Source: CAYZUC01 sp964481705 (GTDB lineage Bacteria > Bacillota > Clostridia > Lachnospirales > Lachnospiraceae). From it: DNA of 44,567 nucleotides. The stretch is taken from positions 1 to 44,567 of the forward strand of contig CAYZUC010000013.1 of NCBI GenBank assembly GCA_964481705.1. The letters run 5' to 3'. Position 1 is the first letter of the stretch. Each line of letters begins with the position of its first letter. Shown piece after piece: positions 17,152 through 26,051 of this stretch. The translations under genes and the position numbers were made by a program. Under the pieces are notes generated by a model, which was not told the DNA's origin, ran no database searches, and worked only from the letters and a program-made list of their open reading frames with translations.

Positions 17152-18119
17152 AATTGATCATACAAATCCCTTGTTTGAATGAAGCAAAAACATTGGAAGT
17201 TGCATTAAATGATTTGCCAAAGAAAATTGATGGGATTGATGAAATTGAATACCTGATTATTAATGATGGAAGTACGGACAATACGGTAGAGGTAGCAAGG
17301 AATTGGGGAGTTAATTATGTTGTAAGCTTTCCAAAGAATAAGGGTCTTGCCAAGGGCTTTATGGCTGGTATGGATGCCTGTATTCGTAATGGAGCCGACA
17401 TTATTGTGAATACCGATGCAGATAATCAGTATTGTGGAGCCGATATTGAGAAGATTGTTCGACCGATTATTGAGGGGACAGCTGAGATTGTCGTAGGAGC
17501 ACGTCCCATTGACCAGACAGAGCATTTTTCTCCGCTCAAGAAAAGGCTGCAGCATTTTGGAAGCTTTGTGGTTAGAAAAGCCTCTAAAACTGATATTCCG
17601 GATGCGCCAAGTGGATTTCGTGCGTACAGCAGAGAGGCGGCCCTTCGTACCAATGTCATTAATAATTATACGTATACCTTAGAGACTATTGTTCAGGCTG
17701 GAAGAAACAATATGGCGATTACTTCGGTTCCGATTCGTACAAATCCGGAACTGCGTTCTTCCCGTTTGTTTCACAGTATGTTTGGTTATGTGAAAAAGTC
17801 TATGCTGACAATTCTTCGTGCCTATATCATGTACCGTCCACTTGTAGTATTTTGTTTGATTGGCGCTATTCCGTCAGTTATAGGACTTGCTATCATGATA
17901 CGTTTCCTCGTGTATTTTTTCCAGGGAGCAGGAAATGGTCATATTCAGTCTCTGATTTTTGCCAGTACGTTATTAATGATTGGATTTATGACTTTTATTA
18001 TGGGACTTCAGGCAGATATTATTGCTGCAAATCGTAAGATTCTCGAAGATATTCAGTATCGTATTCGCAGAATGGAATTTGGCAATCAGGCAGAGGAAAC
18101 GGATGAAAGAAAAGAGTAA
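17148..18119 (+). CDS. GT2 polyprenyl-phosphate glycosyltransferase (DPM1-like)
   Basis: This is a second DPM1-like enzyme of 323 residues, distinct in sequence from its neighbour. The GT-A motifs are IPCLNEAKTL (7-16), INDGSTD (38-44) and NTDADNQY (88-95). It has the DAPSGFRAYSR segment, and two C-terminal transmembrane helices lie around 225-290. It probably makes an undecaprenyl-phosphate-linked sugar. It overlaps the previous gene by 4 bases, and the following GT4 gene starts inside its end. Having two such enzymes in tandem suggests two different lipid-linked sugars. Confidence 0.88.
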   Translation: MKLIIQIPCLNEAKTLEVALNDLPKKIDGIDEIEYLIINDGSTDNTVEVARNWGVNYVVSFPKNKGLAKGFMAGMDACIRNGADIIVNTDADNQYCGADIEKIVRPIIEGTAEIVVGARPIDQTEHFSPLKKRLQHFGSFVVRKASKTDIPDAPSGFRAYSREAALRTNVINNYTYTLETIVQAGRNNMAITSVPIRTNPELRSSRLFHSMFGYVKKSMLTILRAYIMYRPLVVFCLIGAIPSVIGLAIMIRFLVYFFQGAGNGHIQSLIFASTLLMIGFMTFIMGLQADIIAANRKILEDIQYRIRRMEFGNQAEETDERKE

Positions 18120-19239
18120 AGAAATTGTTATCATTGGGCCGGTCTACCCATACAAAGGTGGTATTTCCCATTATACAGGACTACTGTACCGGGCAATGAG
18201 TAAAAAATACAATGTGACAATGATGTCATATTCTATGCAGTATCCCAAGATTCTATTTAAAAAGGAACAAAGGGATTACACCAATGATAGCTTTCGGGTG
18301 GAGGATGCCAGATTTGAAATCAATACAGCGAATCCTTTTAATTGGCTTCATGTGGCGGCTCAGATCAATCGGTTAGACCCGGAGCTTGTGATTATGGAAT
18401 GGTGGCATCCTTATTTTGCGCCATGTTATTATATATTGGCGCATGCGATTCGAGCAAAGATTTTGTTTACCTGTCACAACGTATTTCCCCATGAACGTTT
18501 TCCCTTGGATCGTTTCCTTACACGACTGGTATTGAAACAGGGAGACAGCTTTATTCTTCATGCGAAGGCAGAAGCAGACGAGCTAAGGACGATTCGGAAG
18601 GATGCCAATTATTTGGTAAATGTGCATCCAACCTACAACGCATTTTGCTTTGAACATATGAGCAGCGCCGATGCCAGACAAAGGCTGGGACTTGATGAGA
18701 AAGAGCGCGTTCTTTTATTCTTTGGCTTTGTACGGCCATATAAGGGACTACGTCATTTGCTGAATGCAATTCGAATCCTGAAGGAATCTGATTTTGGAGT
18801 CAAGCTGTTAATCGTCGGTGATTTTGGTGGAGCGAAGGAAGAGTATCAGAGCCAGATAAAAGAAAATGGGATTGCAGACTGCACACTGATTCATGACGAA
18901 TACACTCCTGATCGTGAAGTGGAGAAGTATTTCGCATCGGCAGACCTGGTTGTTCTTCCCTATGAGTCGGCAACACAGAGCGGTATTGTTCAAATAGCCT
19001 ATGGCTTTACAAAGCCGGTAGTGGTTACGAATGTCGGGGGATTGCCTGAGGTCGTAGAAGACCGTAAAACTGGATTTATTGTGGAACCACAGAATCCGAA
19101 AATGCTGGCAGAGGCGATTCGCGAGTATTATGAAGAATGTGACGCAGACGAATTGAGAAAGCACATCAAAGAAGCAGAATATCATTTTTCCTGGGACAGA
19201 ATGGTAGAGAGCATCGAAAAACTACAGGATTGGAAATAA
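18103..19239 (+). CDS. GT4 family glycosyltransferase
   Basis: This 378-residue GT-B fold retaining glycosyltransferase starts at ATG 18103, with AGAGGA at 18092-18097. The N-terminal acceptor side has GPVYPYKGGISHYT (12-25). The donor-binding half has FFGFVRPYKGL, then LPYESATQSGIVQIA and KPVVVTNVGGLPEVV (about 285-318). It is cytoplasmic or membrane-associated and probably extends a lipid-linked glycan. It is the last gene of the trmR-trhP-GT run and ends at a bidirectional terminator shared with the GT10 gene. Confidence 0.9.
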   Translation: MKEKSKEIVIIGPVYPYKGGISHYTGLLYRAMSKKYNVTMMSYSMQYPKILFKKEQRDYTNDSFRVEDARFEINTANPFNWLHVAAQINRLDPELVIMEWWHPYFAPCYYILAHAIRAKILFTCHNVFPHERFPLDRFLTRLVLKQGDSFILHAKAEADELRTIRKDANYLVNVHPTYNAFCFEHMSSADARQRLGLDEKERVLLFFGFVRPYKGLRHLLNAIRILKESDFGVKLLIVGDFGGAKEEYQSQIKENGIADCTLIHDEYTPDREVEKYFASADLVVLPYESATQSGIVQIAYGFTKPVVVTNVGGLPEVVEDRKTGFIVEPQNPKMLAEAIREYYEECDADELRKHIKEAEYHFSWDRMVESIEKLQDWK

Positions 19240-19240
19240 A

Positions 19241-19266
19241 AAAGAGCTGAAATCAGCTCTTTTTTT
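19241..19266. terminator. Bidirectional rho-independent terminator
   Basis: The symmetric hairpin AAAGAGCTGA (19241-19250) with TCAGCTCTTTTTTT (from 19253) has A-runs on one side and T-runs on the other. It serves the GT4 gene on the plus strand and the GT10 gene on the minus strand. The GT10 stop codon (19253-19255) lies within the stem. Confidence 0.88.
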
Positions 19267-20254
19267 CGATTGCCTTTTGCTTGGAACGAATTTTATTGTG
19301 AAGGTAGTATACAGGGCGACGGAACAGATTGAAAAAGCCATCGATGACTCGGTAGGTTCTCATGTGCTGTTCGTAACGGGCTCCAATATATACGGTATTC
19401 CTTCTTTTAGCAACGGATAAATCCTGTGTAAAAATAGGCTCCAGAAATTGCATGGTATAGGCGGGCGTAAGATATTTTGAAAAGGTCGTATCTTCTGTAA
19501 TAATCGGTTCTTTTATCATTTGCAGGAAAAGATCAGGGTTCTCTTCTATCTCACGGACTCGGTCCAAAACGTCGTCGAAAGAGGAATAGTCGTGACAGTT
19601 GATGAAAGCTTTTGGATTAAATTCCTCTGCAATCTGAGGATTGCCCCAGTAGATTGGAATCGTGGCGGAAGCGAAAGCCTCGACGATTTTCTCAGTGGTG
19701 TAGCCCTTGGCTGAAGAATTCTCAAAGCATAGGGTAAAGCGATAATCCTTTGCAAAAGCAATCTTGTCTGCAACCGGTCCTCCTACATTATTGCGGTAAC
19801 GTCCACCGGAATCCACCCGCTTATAGCCATCTAACAATGCAATCATGCGGTCACGGGCGGGATCGGAGAGGCTGTTGGAAATAACGTAATTACAAAATCC
19901 CTTTTTCGAACGATAGAATTCATCGGAAAGCAGGTGCTTCTTGCGTGCGGGCTCATAAGCATGTGGATAAAAAACGTAGAGAGGAAGTCGTAAATATCGA
20001 TCATCAAACGTAATATTATGGAATCCGATGGCATAGTCAAACAGGTTAAAGTCAGGATAAATATTTTCGCCGGTGAAGAAAATCTTGACGCAGCGGTACT
20101 TCAAATGAGAATTCCCAAAGGTTCCACAAAACAGATAATCCGGTTCGTCACTGATTTCAATATCGAACTTCGAAGACAGGAGCTCGTAAAAATAATTCTC
20201 CCTTTTATCAAAGGACTTCCAGAAGTCCACAAAATTAATTCGGATCTTTTTCAT
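19253..20254 (-). CDS. GT10 alpha-1,3/4-fucosyltransferase
   Basis: The family transfers fucose from GDP-fucose to GlcNAc or Glc in Lewis-type structures. The 333-residue protein has the region FNLFDYAIGF (69-78) followed by DRYLRLPLY (85-93). The conserved donor motif YRFTLCFENSSAKGYTTEKI is at 171-190, and TIPIYWGNP (198-206) and FNPKAFIN (212-219) follow. These are very close in pattern to Helicobacter pylori FutA/FutB. It lacks the H. pylori heptad repeats but has a basic, aromatic C-terminal tail (about 285-333) that could bind membrane. It is a single gene with its own promoter, divergent from the glycan operon. Whether it is alpha-1,3 or alpha-1,4 specific cannot be told. Confidence 0.93.
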   Translation of the reverse strand: MKKIRINFVDFWKSFDKRENYFYELLSSKFDIEISDEPDYLFCGTFGNSHLKYRCVKIFFTGENIYPDFNLFDYAIGFHNITFDDRYLRLPLYVFYPHAYEPARKKHLLSDEFYRSKKGFCNYVISNSLSDPARDRMIALLDGYKRVDSGGRYRNNVGGPVADKIAFAKDYRFTLCFENSSAKGYTTEKIVEAFASATIPIYWGNPQIAEEFNPKAFINCHDYSSFDDVLDRVREIEENPDLFLQMIKEPIITEDTTFSKYLTPAYTMQFLEPIFTQDLSVAKRRNTVYIGARYEQHMRTYRVIDGFFNLFRRPVYYLHNKIRSKQKAIEKKS

Positions 20255-20292
20255 ATCTTACGGTCCATTCCTTCCTGTTACTCAATAGTATG

Positions 20293-20322
20293 ATTATACA
20301 CCAGGCGCGTCGCGTATGGCAA
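20293..20322 (-). promoter_or_regulatory. Sigma-A type promoter of the GT10 gene
   Basis: On the minus strand, TTGCCA (20322-20317) and a perfect TATAAT (20298-20293) are separated by 18 bases, with an upstream TG giving an extended -10. It lies about 40 bases ahead of the GT10 ATG, whose ribosome site is AGGAAGGA. Confidence 0.75.
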
Positions 20323-20327
20323 TATAC

Positions 20328-20356
20328 TTGTGATATGGGGATTTATGTGGTATCAT
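20328..20356 (+). promoter_or_regulatory. Sigma-A type promoter of the nine-gene glycan operon
   Basis: TTGTGA (20328-20333) and TATCAT (20351-20356) are separated by 17 bases, 37 bases ahead of the first glycosyltransferase ATG. The -35 sits only 5 bases from the -35 of the opposite GT10 promoter, so the two promoters are back to back. Confidence 0.65.
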
Positions 20357-20393
20357 TTACATTTAGGATGATGGAATTTTGGGGTGTAAGGAT

Positions 20394-21446
20394 ATGTCAA
20401 AAGTAGCTGTTGTGGTTCCCGTATTTCGGGTAGAAATCAAATATCTGACCGAGTGCATCGAGAGCATTTTGAATCAGTCCCTAGATGAGATTGAATTGAT
20501 CCTCGTAGATGATGGTGCGCCCGGAGCCTGTGCAGATGTGTGTGATTCCTATGCAGCGAAGGACAGCAGAGTTCGTGTGATTCATCAGGATAATCAAGGC
20601 GTGTCAGCAGCAAGAAATGCCGGAATCGAGCAAGCCACAGCGAAATGGATTATGTTTGTGGATTCGGATGACTATATTGACCGGGATAATTGTCTGGAAG
20701 TCTATAAAAAGGCAGAAGAATCTGACCTGACTATTTTGTTATGGGGTTCCGTAAAATTTGACGAATCAGGACAAAGTGATTATGTCCCCTATGTACAAGA
20801 CATACCCCTGTTTTCTGACGAACAAAAGCAAGAGCTGCAGTATAAGATACTGGTGGGTACGCTTCCGAGCTATCATTATCCGAGCGGCAAATCAGCTACC
20901 GGTGCTACCTGCTCGAAATTATATCGCAGGGACTTTTTAATAGAGAATAAGCTGCAGTATAACACCAGTCTTGTGCGTGCCGAAGATGTGAATTTTAATA
21001 TGCGCTGCTTTCAAAAGGCAGAGAGAATTGGATATTTGAACCGCAAGTTTTATTACTATCGTCAGCTTAAGACCTCTGCTATATATCGCTACCATGAAAA
21101 TGGCTTACAGGTATTTACCGATGCACTTCTGGAGCTGGAGCGCTTTGGACGTGAATACCGGAAGGAAGATAGATTTTGGCAGATTTACTATATGAGATGC
21201 ATCTTTTTTCTACTAGAGAGTATTGATATTGATTATTGTCACAAGGATAATCAAAAATCATACGCAACCCGCATGCGGGAGCTCCGACAGGCGACAAAAC
21301 AGCACCCGTACAACGAAGCTATTTGTCAGGTTCATACGAAGGGAATGTCTTTTGCTAAGAGCATTCCTGTTTATTTGCTGAAGTGGAAGCAGATTTCCAT
21401 GCTATGTCTGTTTTACCGGATTTATCACCACTTGGGAGGAAAATAG
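20394..21446 (+). CDS. GT2 family glycosyltransferase
   Basis: This 350-residue GT-A enzyme has no membrane helix. The motifs are VVVPVF (6-11), VDDGAPG (38-44, in place of the usual VDDGSTD) and the metal-binding DSDDY (90-94). GVSAARNAGIE lies at 69-79. Such enzymes add a single sugar to a growing lipid-linked glycan in the cytoplasm. ATG 20394 is chosen because the family begins KVAVVVPVF and GGGGTG lies 7 bases upstream; a TTG at 20379 is an alternative. It is the first gene of a nine-gene run with gaps of 39 bases or less. Confidence 0.88.
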   Translation: MSKVAVVVPVFRVEIKYLTECIESILNQSLDEIELILVDDGAPGACADVCDSYAAKDSRVRVIHQDNQGVSAARNAGIEQATAKWIMFVDSDDYIDRDNCLEVYKKAEESDLTILLWGSVKFDESGQSDYVPYVQDIPLFSDEQKQELQYKILVGTLPSYHYPSGKSATGATCSKLYRRDFLIENKLQYNTSLVRAEDVNFNMRCFQKAERIGYLNRKFYYYRQLKTSAIYRYHENGLQVFTDALLELERFGREYRKEDRFWQIYYMRCIFFLLESIDIDYCHKDNQKSYATRMRELRQATKQHPYNEAICQVHTKGMSFAKSIPVYLLKWKQISMLCLFYRIYHHLGGK

Positions 21447-21448
21447 GA

Positions 21449-22288
21449 TTGGCAGAGAATTATTGCAAAGTATCGGTAGTAACCATTTGCTATCAGGCAG
21501 AGAATTGTATCACAGCCACCATGGAGTCGGTTTTGAGTCAGGATTATCCGAATCTTCAATATGTCCTGAAGGATGGAGGCTCTACGGATGCAACGAATCA
21601 GATTATTGAAAGCTTTCGCTCACGATTTGAAGAAAAGGGCGTGGAATTTATTCATATCTCTGAACGGGATGGTGGTATCTACGATGCCATGAATAAAGGA
21701 ACGGAGAGCTGTACAGGTGAGTTTGTAAACTTTATGAATGCAGACGACCGTTTCAGTTCCTCGCATGCAGTCAGCGATGCGTTTATAGGGAGAGAGGTTC
21801 ATAGCGTCGATATTTTGTACGGTGATGCTTATGAGCAGGAATTTGGAAATTACTATCGTTACCCGAAGCGTATGGAAGAGATTGAACATAAAATGCCGTT
21901 TAATCATCAGGCATGCTTCATCAGAACAGAATTGATGCTGAAATATCCTTATAATACACAGTATAAAATTGCCGCTGATTATGATTTTCTTTTAAAGAGT
22001 TATAAAAATGGCAGAGTATTTATGGATACGTGTAGTGATATCGCGATTATTTCCAGAGATGGAGTATCTACTGTGGATATTAAGAATACTTTTCTTGAAA
22101 CTGTGGAGGTTAGAAAGAATTACGGTATCATAGAGATGACAGAGAAGCAATACAGACGTAAGCTGATGATCGTGAATGGAAAGCAATTTGTCATGAATCA
22201 TTTTCCAAAATGGAGTCTTCGGTGCATTCGCAGGCTGCAACGAAGGACAAGAGGCCAGAACACAAAAATAGAGTTACCGAAAGAGTAG
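21449..22288 (+). CDS. GT2 family glycosyltransferase (WcaE-like)
   Basis: This 279-residue GT-A enzyme starts at TTG 21449, two bases after the previous stop, with GGGAGG at 21434-21439. The motifs are TICYQAENC, KDGGSTDATN (41-50), ERDGGIYDAMNKG (72-84) and FMNADD (95-100). The DGGIYDAMNKG pattern is typical of enzymes like colanic-acid WcaE. The C-terminal end is basic. It is part of the glycan operon, and its sugar and linkage are unknown. Confidence 0.87.
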   Translation: MAENYCKVSVVTICYQAENCITATMESVLSQDYPNLQYVLKDGGSTDATNQIIESFRSRFEEKGVEFIHISERDGGIYDAMNKGTESCTGEFVNFMNADDRFSSSHAVSDAFIGREVHSVDILYGDAYEQEFGNYYRYPKRMEEIEHKMPFNHQACFIRTELMLKYPYNTQYKIAADYDFLLKSYKNGRVFMDTCSDIAIISRDGVSTVDIKNTFLETVEVRKNYGIIEMTEKQYRRKLMIVNGKQFVMNHFPKWSLRCIRRLQRRTRGQNTKIELPKE

Positions 22289-22296
22289 GTGAGAAC

Positions 22297-23013
22297 ATGA
22301 TTTCCAGAAAAATGCAAGAAATAGGATCGGGATTTTGGCGTTCATTTTTATTCCCCTTTGTTCGTGTGATTCTGGAGATTCAGACTCACAGTGTTATGAA
22401 GCAGAAATCTTACATCAATCAGGGCACGATTCTTCACGGACGTAATTACCTTGGTAAGTATGTCTACCTGACGCATGTAGACTTGGGATTCGGTTCCTAT
22501 GTCAGCGATCGTGGTACGCTGAAGAATGTAAAGATAGGAAAATATACTTCTATTGGTACCGATGTGAAAAGTATCAGTGGAAAGCATCCCATCAGAGAAT
22601 TTGTTTCCACACATCCTGCTTTTTATTCAGCAGATGCGGCCATGGGATTTACGTATACGGATAAGACTACTTTTGACGAGTACACGTTTCTCAAAGAAGA
22701 ACCGGGCTATCAGATATCCATTGGGAATGATGTATGGATTGGAAACGGAGTTTCCATAATGGAGGGAGTTGTGATTGGAGACGGTGCTGTGATTGGTGCA
22801 GGAGCACTTGTTACAAAGTCGGTGGAACCCTATGCAATTTATGTTGGAGTTCCCGCTAAGAAGGTTGGTGTTCGTTTTAACGAAGAACAGGTTGTAAAAC
22901 TCGAAAAGATAAAATGGTGGAATCAGGACGAGAAGACATTACGAAAACAGGCAAAGGAATTTGAACATGTTGATTCTCTGATTCGTACATTTTATGGACA
23001 GGAGGAGAAATGA
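22297..23013 (+). CDS. Hexapeptide-repeat (left-handed beta-helix) acyltransferase
   Basis: This 238-residue protein has imperfect hexapeptide repeats in two blocks: about 42-90, and 142-175 with IGNDVWIGNGVSIMEGVVIG. It ends its helix with the GVPAK motif (184-188). The histidines in GKHP (97) and STHP (106) lie where CatB/LpxA-like O- or N-acetyltransferases keep their catalytic base. It likely acetylates a sugar hydroxyl or amine. Since a sugar aminotransferase is encoded in the same operon, N-acylation of its amino sugar is an attractive inference. The start at ATG 22297 follows AGGTGA and overlaps no gene; the end overlaps the next by ATGA. Confidence 0.88.
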   Translation: MISRKMQEIGSGFWRSFLFPFVRVILEIQTHSVMKQKSYINQGTILHGRNYLGKYVYLTHVDLGFGSYVSDRGTLKNVKIGKYTSIGTDVKSISGKHPIREFVSTHPAFYSADAAMGFTYTDKTTFDEYTFLKEEPGYQISIGNDVWIGNGVSIMEGVVIGDGAVIGAGALVTKSVEPYAIYVGVPAKKVGVRFNEEQVVKLEKIKWWNQDEKTLRKQAKEFEHVDSLIRTFYGQEEK

Positions 23014-24134
23014 CGACTCCGGCAATTGTTGTGGTTGCATATAACCGGCCACACTCTCTTAATAGAATATTGCAGTCCATTGCGCAGGCCGAATATGAAC
23101 AGGAAGGGATTCCGTTGATTATCAGTATTGACCACAGTGATAAGGACGATGTAAAGAATGTAGCGAAATCCTTTATCTGGACGCATGGACCCAAAAAGGT
23201 AGTTACACACGAGGAATCACTGGGCTTAAAACAGCATGTCCTGCAGTGCGGAGAATTAACTGGCGAGTATGGCTCGATCATTATGCTGGAGGATGACTTG
23301 TTTGTGGCACCTTCCTTTTATACCTATGCGTCTGCAGCATTGGAATTCGTGAAGGATAGACAAGATATCGGGGGAGTTTCCCTGTACAATCATCGTTTGA
23401 ATGTACATGTAAGGGAACCCTTTGAAGCGATGGAGGATGGTTATGATAACTGGTATTTCCAATTTGCTTCCTCTTGGGGACAGGCGTTTACGGTCGATCA
23501 GTGGCGCGGCTTTACCGAATGGATGGAGAAGCACGATGGAGAATTGATTGCAGCGGATAATGTACCGGTGAATGTTTCTTCTTGGTCGGACAAGTCGTGG
23601 TTGAAATACTATATTAAGTATCTGATTATAACCGGTAAGTATTTTCTATATCCGCGCATTTCGTATACAACAAATTTTTCGGATATGGGAACTCATAAAA
23701 TGGGGATATCGACAGATTTACAGGTTCCGCTTGCAGGAAAAAACAGACATAGCTTTTCTTTTTCTACCACAGAGCAGTCAGAGGCAGTTTATGATGCTTT
23801 CTTTGAAAATAAAAGACTTGCTACACAGCTTGGCATTCAGGAGGATTTTGCTGAAATCGACCTTTATGGAAGTAAGCCCGGCAGCAGGAGATATCGTCTG
23901 ACGTCCCAGCTGCTTCCCTACGAGGTTATCAGGAGCTATGGCAGGCTCTTAAGACCAATGGATGCAAATATCATATATGGTATTTCGGGAGAAGATTTTT
24001 TCCTGTACGATACGAAGAAAAAAGGTACACCACCGAAAAAGAGGTCGGAGGCATATAAGCTTCTGTACTATTATCGTGCGTTTAAGGCAAAATATATGAA
24101 AGAGATTTTGAAATTTCGACTAAAAGAAAGATAA
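23010..24134 (+). CDS. GT-A fold glycosyltransferase, HlpA/GnT-I-like
   Basis: This 374-residue protein begins with PAIVVVAYNRPHSLNRIL (4-21). The acidic metal-site motif LEDDLFV is at 93-99, and WYFQFASSWGQAF lies about 148-160. This pattern fits bacterial proteins related to GnT-I (GT13) that are often annotated as glycosyltransferase or hemolytic protein HlpA-like. The C-terminal 100 residues are basic and specific to this protein. It is coupled by a 4-base overlap to the acyltransferase gene. The glycosyltransferase role is well supported by the fold motifs; the sugar is not known. Confidence 0.8.
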   Translation: MTTPAIVVVAYNRPHSLNRILQSIAQAEYEQEGIPLIISIDHSDKDDVKNVAKSFIWTHGPKKVVTHEESLGLKQHVLQCGELTGEYGSIIMLEDDLFVAPSFYTYASAALEFVKDRQDIGGVSLYNHRLNVHVREPFEAMEDGYDNWYFQFASSWGQAFTVDQWRGFTEWMEKHDGELIAADNVPVNVSSWSDKSWLKYYIKYLIITGKYFLYPRISYTTNFSDMGTHKMGISTDLQVPLAGKNRHSFSFSTTEQSEAVYDAFFENKRLATQLGIQEDFAEIDLYGSKPGSRRYRLTSQLLPYEVIRSYGRLLRPMDANIIYGISGEDFFLYDTKKKGTPPKKRSEAYKLLYYYRAFKAKYMKEILKFRLKER

Positions 24135-24162
24135 TAGACAGAAGGAATAGCGAGGAAGATTT

Positions 24163-26025
24163 ATGTGCGGAATATTTGGCGCAGTTCATACAAAATTGGA
24201 TAAAGAGCTTGCAGAGAAATGTCTGGATACTATCATTCACAGAGGACCGGACGGAAGCGGTCTCTGGCAGGAGGATGGTACTACGTTAGGTCACAGGAGA
24301 CTTGCGATTTTGGACTTGACCAATCATGGAGGTCAACCGATGTCCTATGCCAACGGACGCTATCAGATTATCTTTAACGGAGAGATTTTTAATTTTATTG
24401 AGATCCGAGACGAATTGCTGGCGAAGGGCTATTCCTTTCAAAGTGACAGCGATACGGAGGTTATCCTTGCCGCCTATATTGAATGGAAAGAAAAATGTCT
24501 TGATAAAATGAATGGCATGTGGTCTTTTGCAATTTGGGATTGTGAAGAAAAGGTTCTTTTTTTGAGCAGAGACCGATTTGGCGTAAAACCACTTTATTAC
24601 ACGAGGATGCCGGGATGTGAGGGCGCCATAGCATTTGCCTCTGAGCAAAAGGCGTTGATGAAGCTGATGCCTGAGGTCAAGGTAAATCGTACGATTGTTA
24701 CAGATGTCAAGAATATAACCAACTATGAAGCAACAGAAGAATGCGTGATTCAGGGAATTAAACGTTTTCCAGCCGGTCATTATGCATATGTACGTGAAGA
24801 TGGAATGGAACTTCATTCTTTCTGGAATACATTGGAGCATCTGGTGGATGTTCCGGACACCTATGAGGAGCAAGTGGAAATGTTCCGTGAGCTTTTTGTA
24901 GATGCCTGTAAGATTCGAATGAGAAGTGACGTAACGATTGGTACGGCGCTCAGCGGAGGTTTGGATTCCAGTGCAACGATATGTACGATGTCTCATATTG
25001 CCAACAATCTGTCCGACCAGAGGGCCAATCATGATTGGCAGCATGCCTTTGTCGCTACCTTTCCAGGAACGACAATGGATGAGAGCATGTACGCAAGAAA
25101 GGTTACTGATTTTCTTGGAATTGACAGCACCTTTGTAGAAATTGACCCAAGAAAGGCAATTGATCGTTTGGATGAATTTATCTATATGTTTGAGGATGTT
25201 TATCTTACCAGCCCGATTCCCATGATGCTGTTATATGGGGAGCTTCGTAAAAATGGGACGCTCGTAACCATAGACGGACATGGTGCGGATGAGCTATTCG
25301 GCGGTTACACCTTTGACTTTATCCATGCACTAAAGGATGCAAAGACGAAAGAAGAAAAGGACTGGATCACTACGGCTTATCTCGATAGTTTTCCAAAGGA
25401 TGGTTCTAATCTTGCTTTGAATATCCCATCAGCGAAGGGATTGATTCATGATTTTTATAGGAAGGATATCTGGCGCAATGTAATCCGTAAAAAGAAACAG
25501 TATCGTCCGAGAGTCGCAGGGAATCCAGTATACGAAGGCCTGGATCACCTCAATAAGATTTTGTATGTGTCCTCGCACGAGACCATACTGCCTACCTTGC
25601 TTCGTAATTATGATCGTTACAGCATGGCAAGCGGCGTGGAGATTCGTATGCCGTTTATGGATTATCGTCTGGTGACGCTTGCTTTCTCCATTGGTTGGAA
25701 ATCAAAGCTACATGGAGGCTTCTCGAAATCGATTGTACGAGATGCGATTGCTCCTTATATGCCGCAGGAGATTGCTTACCGCAAGACCAAGATTGGATTT
25801 AACACTCCAATTGTGGAATGGATGCAGGGACCATTACGGGAATACTTCTTGGATACGATTCACGATGTCTCGTTTTCACAGTGTGATCTCATCCATCCGG
25901 AAGAGGTAAAGCAGAAGGTACTGGGAGTTATTGAGAATCCGTCTGCTACTTTTTCTATGGGTGAGCAGGCATGGAGCAGCTTATATCCCTATTTATGGGA
26001 GCGTGCAATGTTTCATAGAGACTAG
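24163..26025 (+). CDS. asnB: Asparagine synthetase (glutamine-hydrolysing)-like amidotransferase
   Basis: This 620-residue enzyme has an N-terminal class II glutamine amidotransferase domain with nucleophile Cys2 (MCGIFG), HRGPDG, HRRLAI and NGEIFN. The C-terminal synthetase domain has the PP-loop SGGLDSS near 264-270 and the GHGADELFGGY segment near 374-384. Free asparagine synthesis is possible. Its position inside a glycosyltransferase operon suggests instead that it forms an amide on a sugar acid, as WbpS-type proteins do in O-antigen clusters; this is inference. It starts at ATG 24163 with AGGAAG, 28 bases after the previous gene. Confidence 0.9.
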   Translation: MCGIFGAVHTKLDKELAEKCLDTIIHRGPDGSGLWQEDGTTLGHRRLAILDLTNHGGQPMSYANGRYQIIFNGEIFNFIEIRDELLAKGYSFQSDSDTEVILAAYIEWKEKCLDKMNGMWSFAIWDCEEKVLFLSRDRFGVKPLYYTRMPGCEGAIAFASEQKALMKLMPEVKVNRTIVTDVKNITNYEATEECVIQGIKRFPAGHYAYVREDGMELHSFWNTLEHLVDVPDTYEEQVEMFRELFVDACKIRMRSDVTIGTALSGGLDSSATICTMSHIANNLSDQRANHDWQHAFVATFPGTTMDESMYARKVTDFLGIDSTFVEIDPRKAIDRLDEFIYMFEDVYLTSPIPMMLLYGELRKNGTLVTIDGHGADELFGGYTFDFIHALKDAKTKEEKDWITTAYLDSFPKDGSNLALNIPSAKGLIHDFYRKDIWRNVIRKKKQYRPRVAGNPVYEGLDHLNKILYVSSHETILPTLLRNYDRYSMASGVEIRMPFMDYRLVTLAFSIGWKSKLHGGFSKSIVRDAIAPYMPQEIAYRKTKIGFNTPIVEWMQGPLREYFLDTIHDVSFSQCDLIHPEEVKQKVLGVIENPSATFSMGEQAWSSLYPYLWERAMFHRD

Positions 26026-26051
26026 ATCTTCAAATTGCTTTGTTGGAATAA

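Noticed and set aside
24286..25044. 252-codon minus-strand open frame inside the asparagine synthetase gene
   Set aside because: It is a shadow of the long, well-conserved plus-strand gene, with no ribosome site or recognisable protein.
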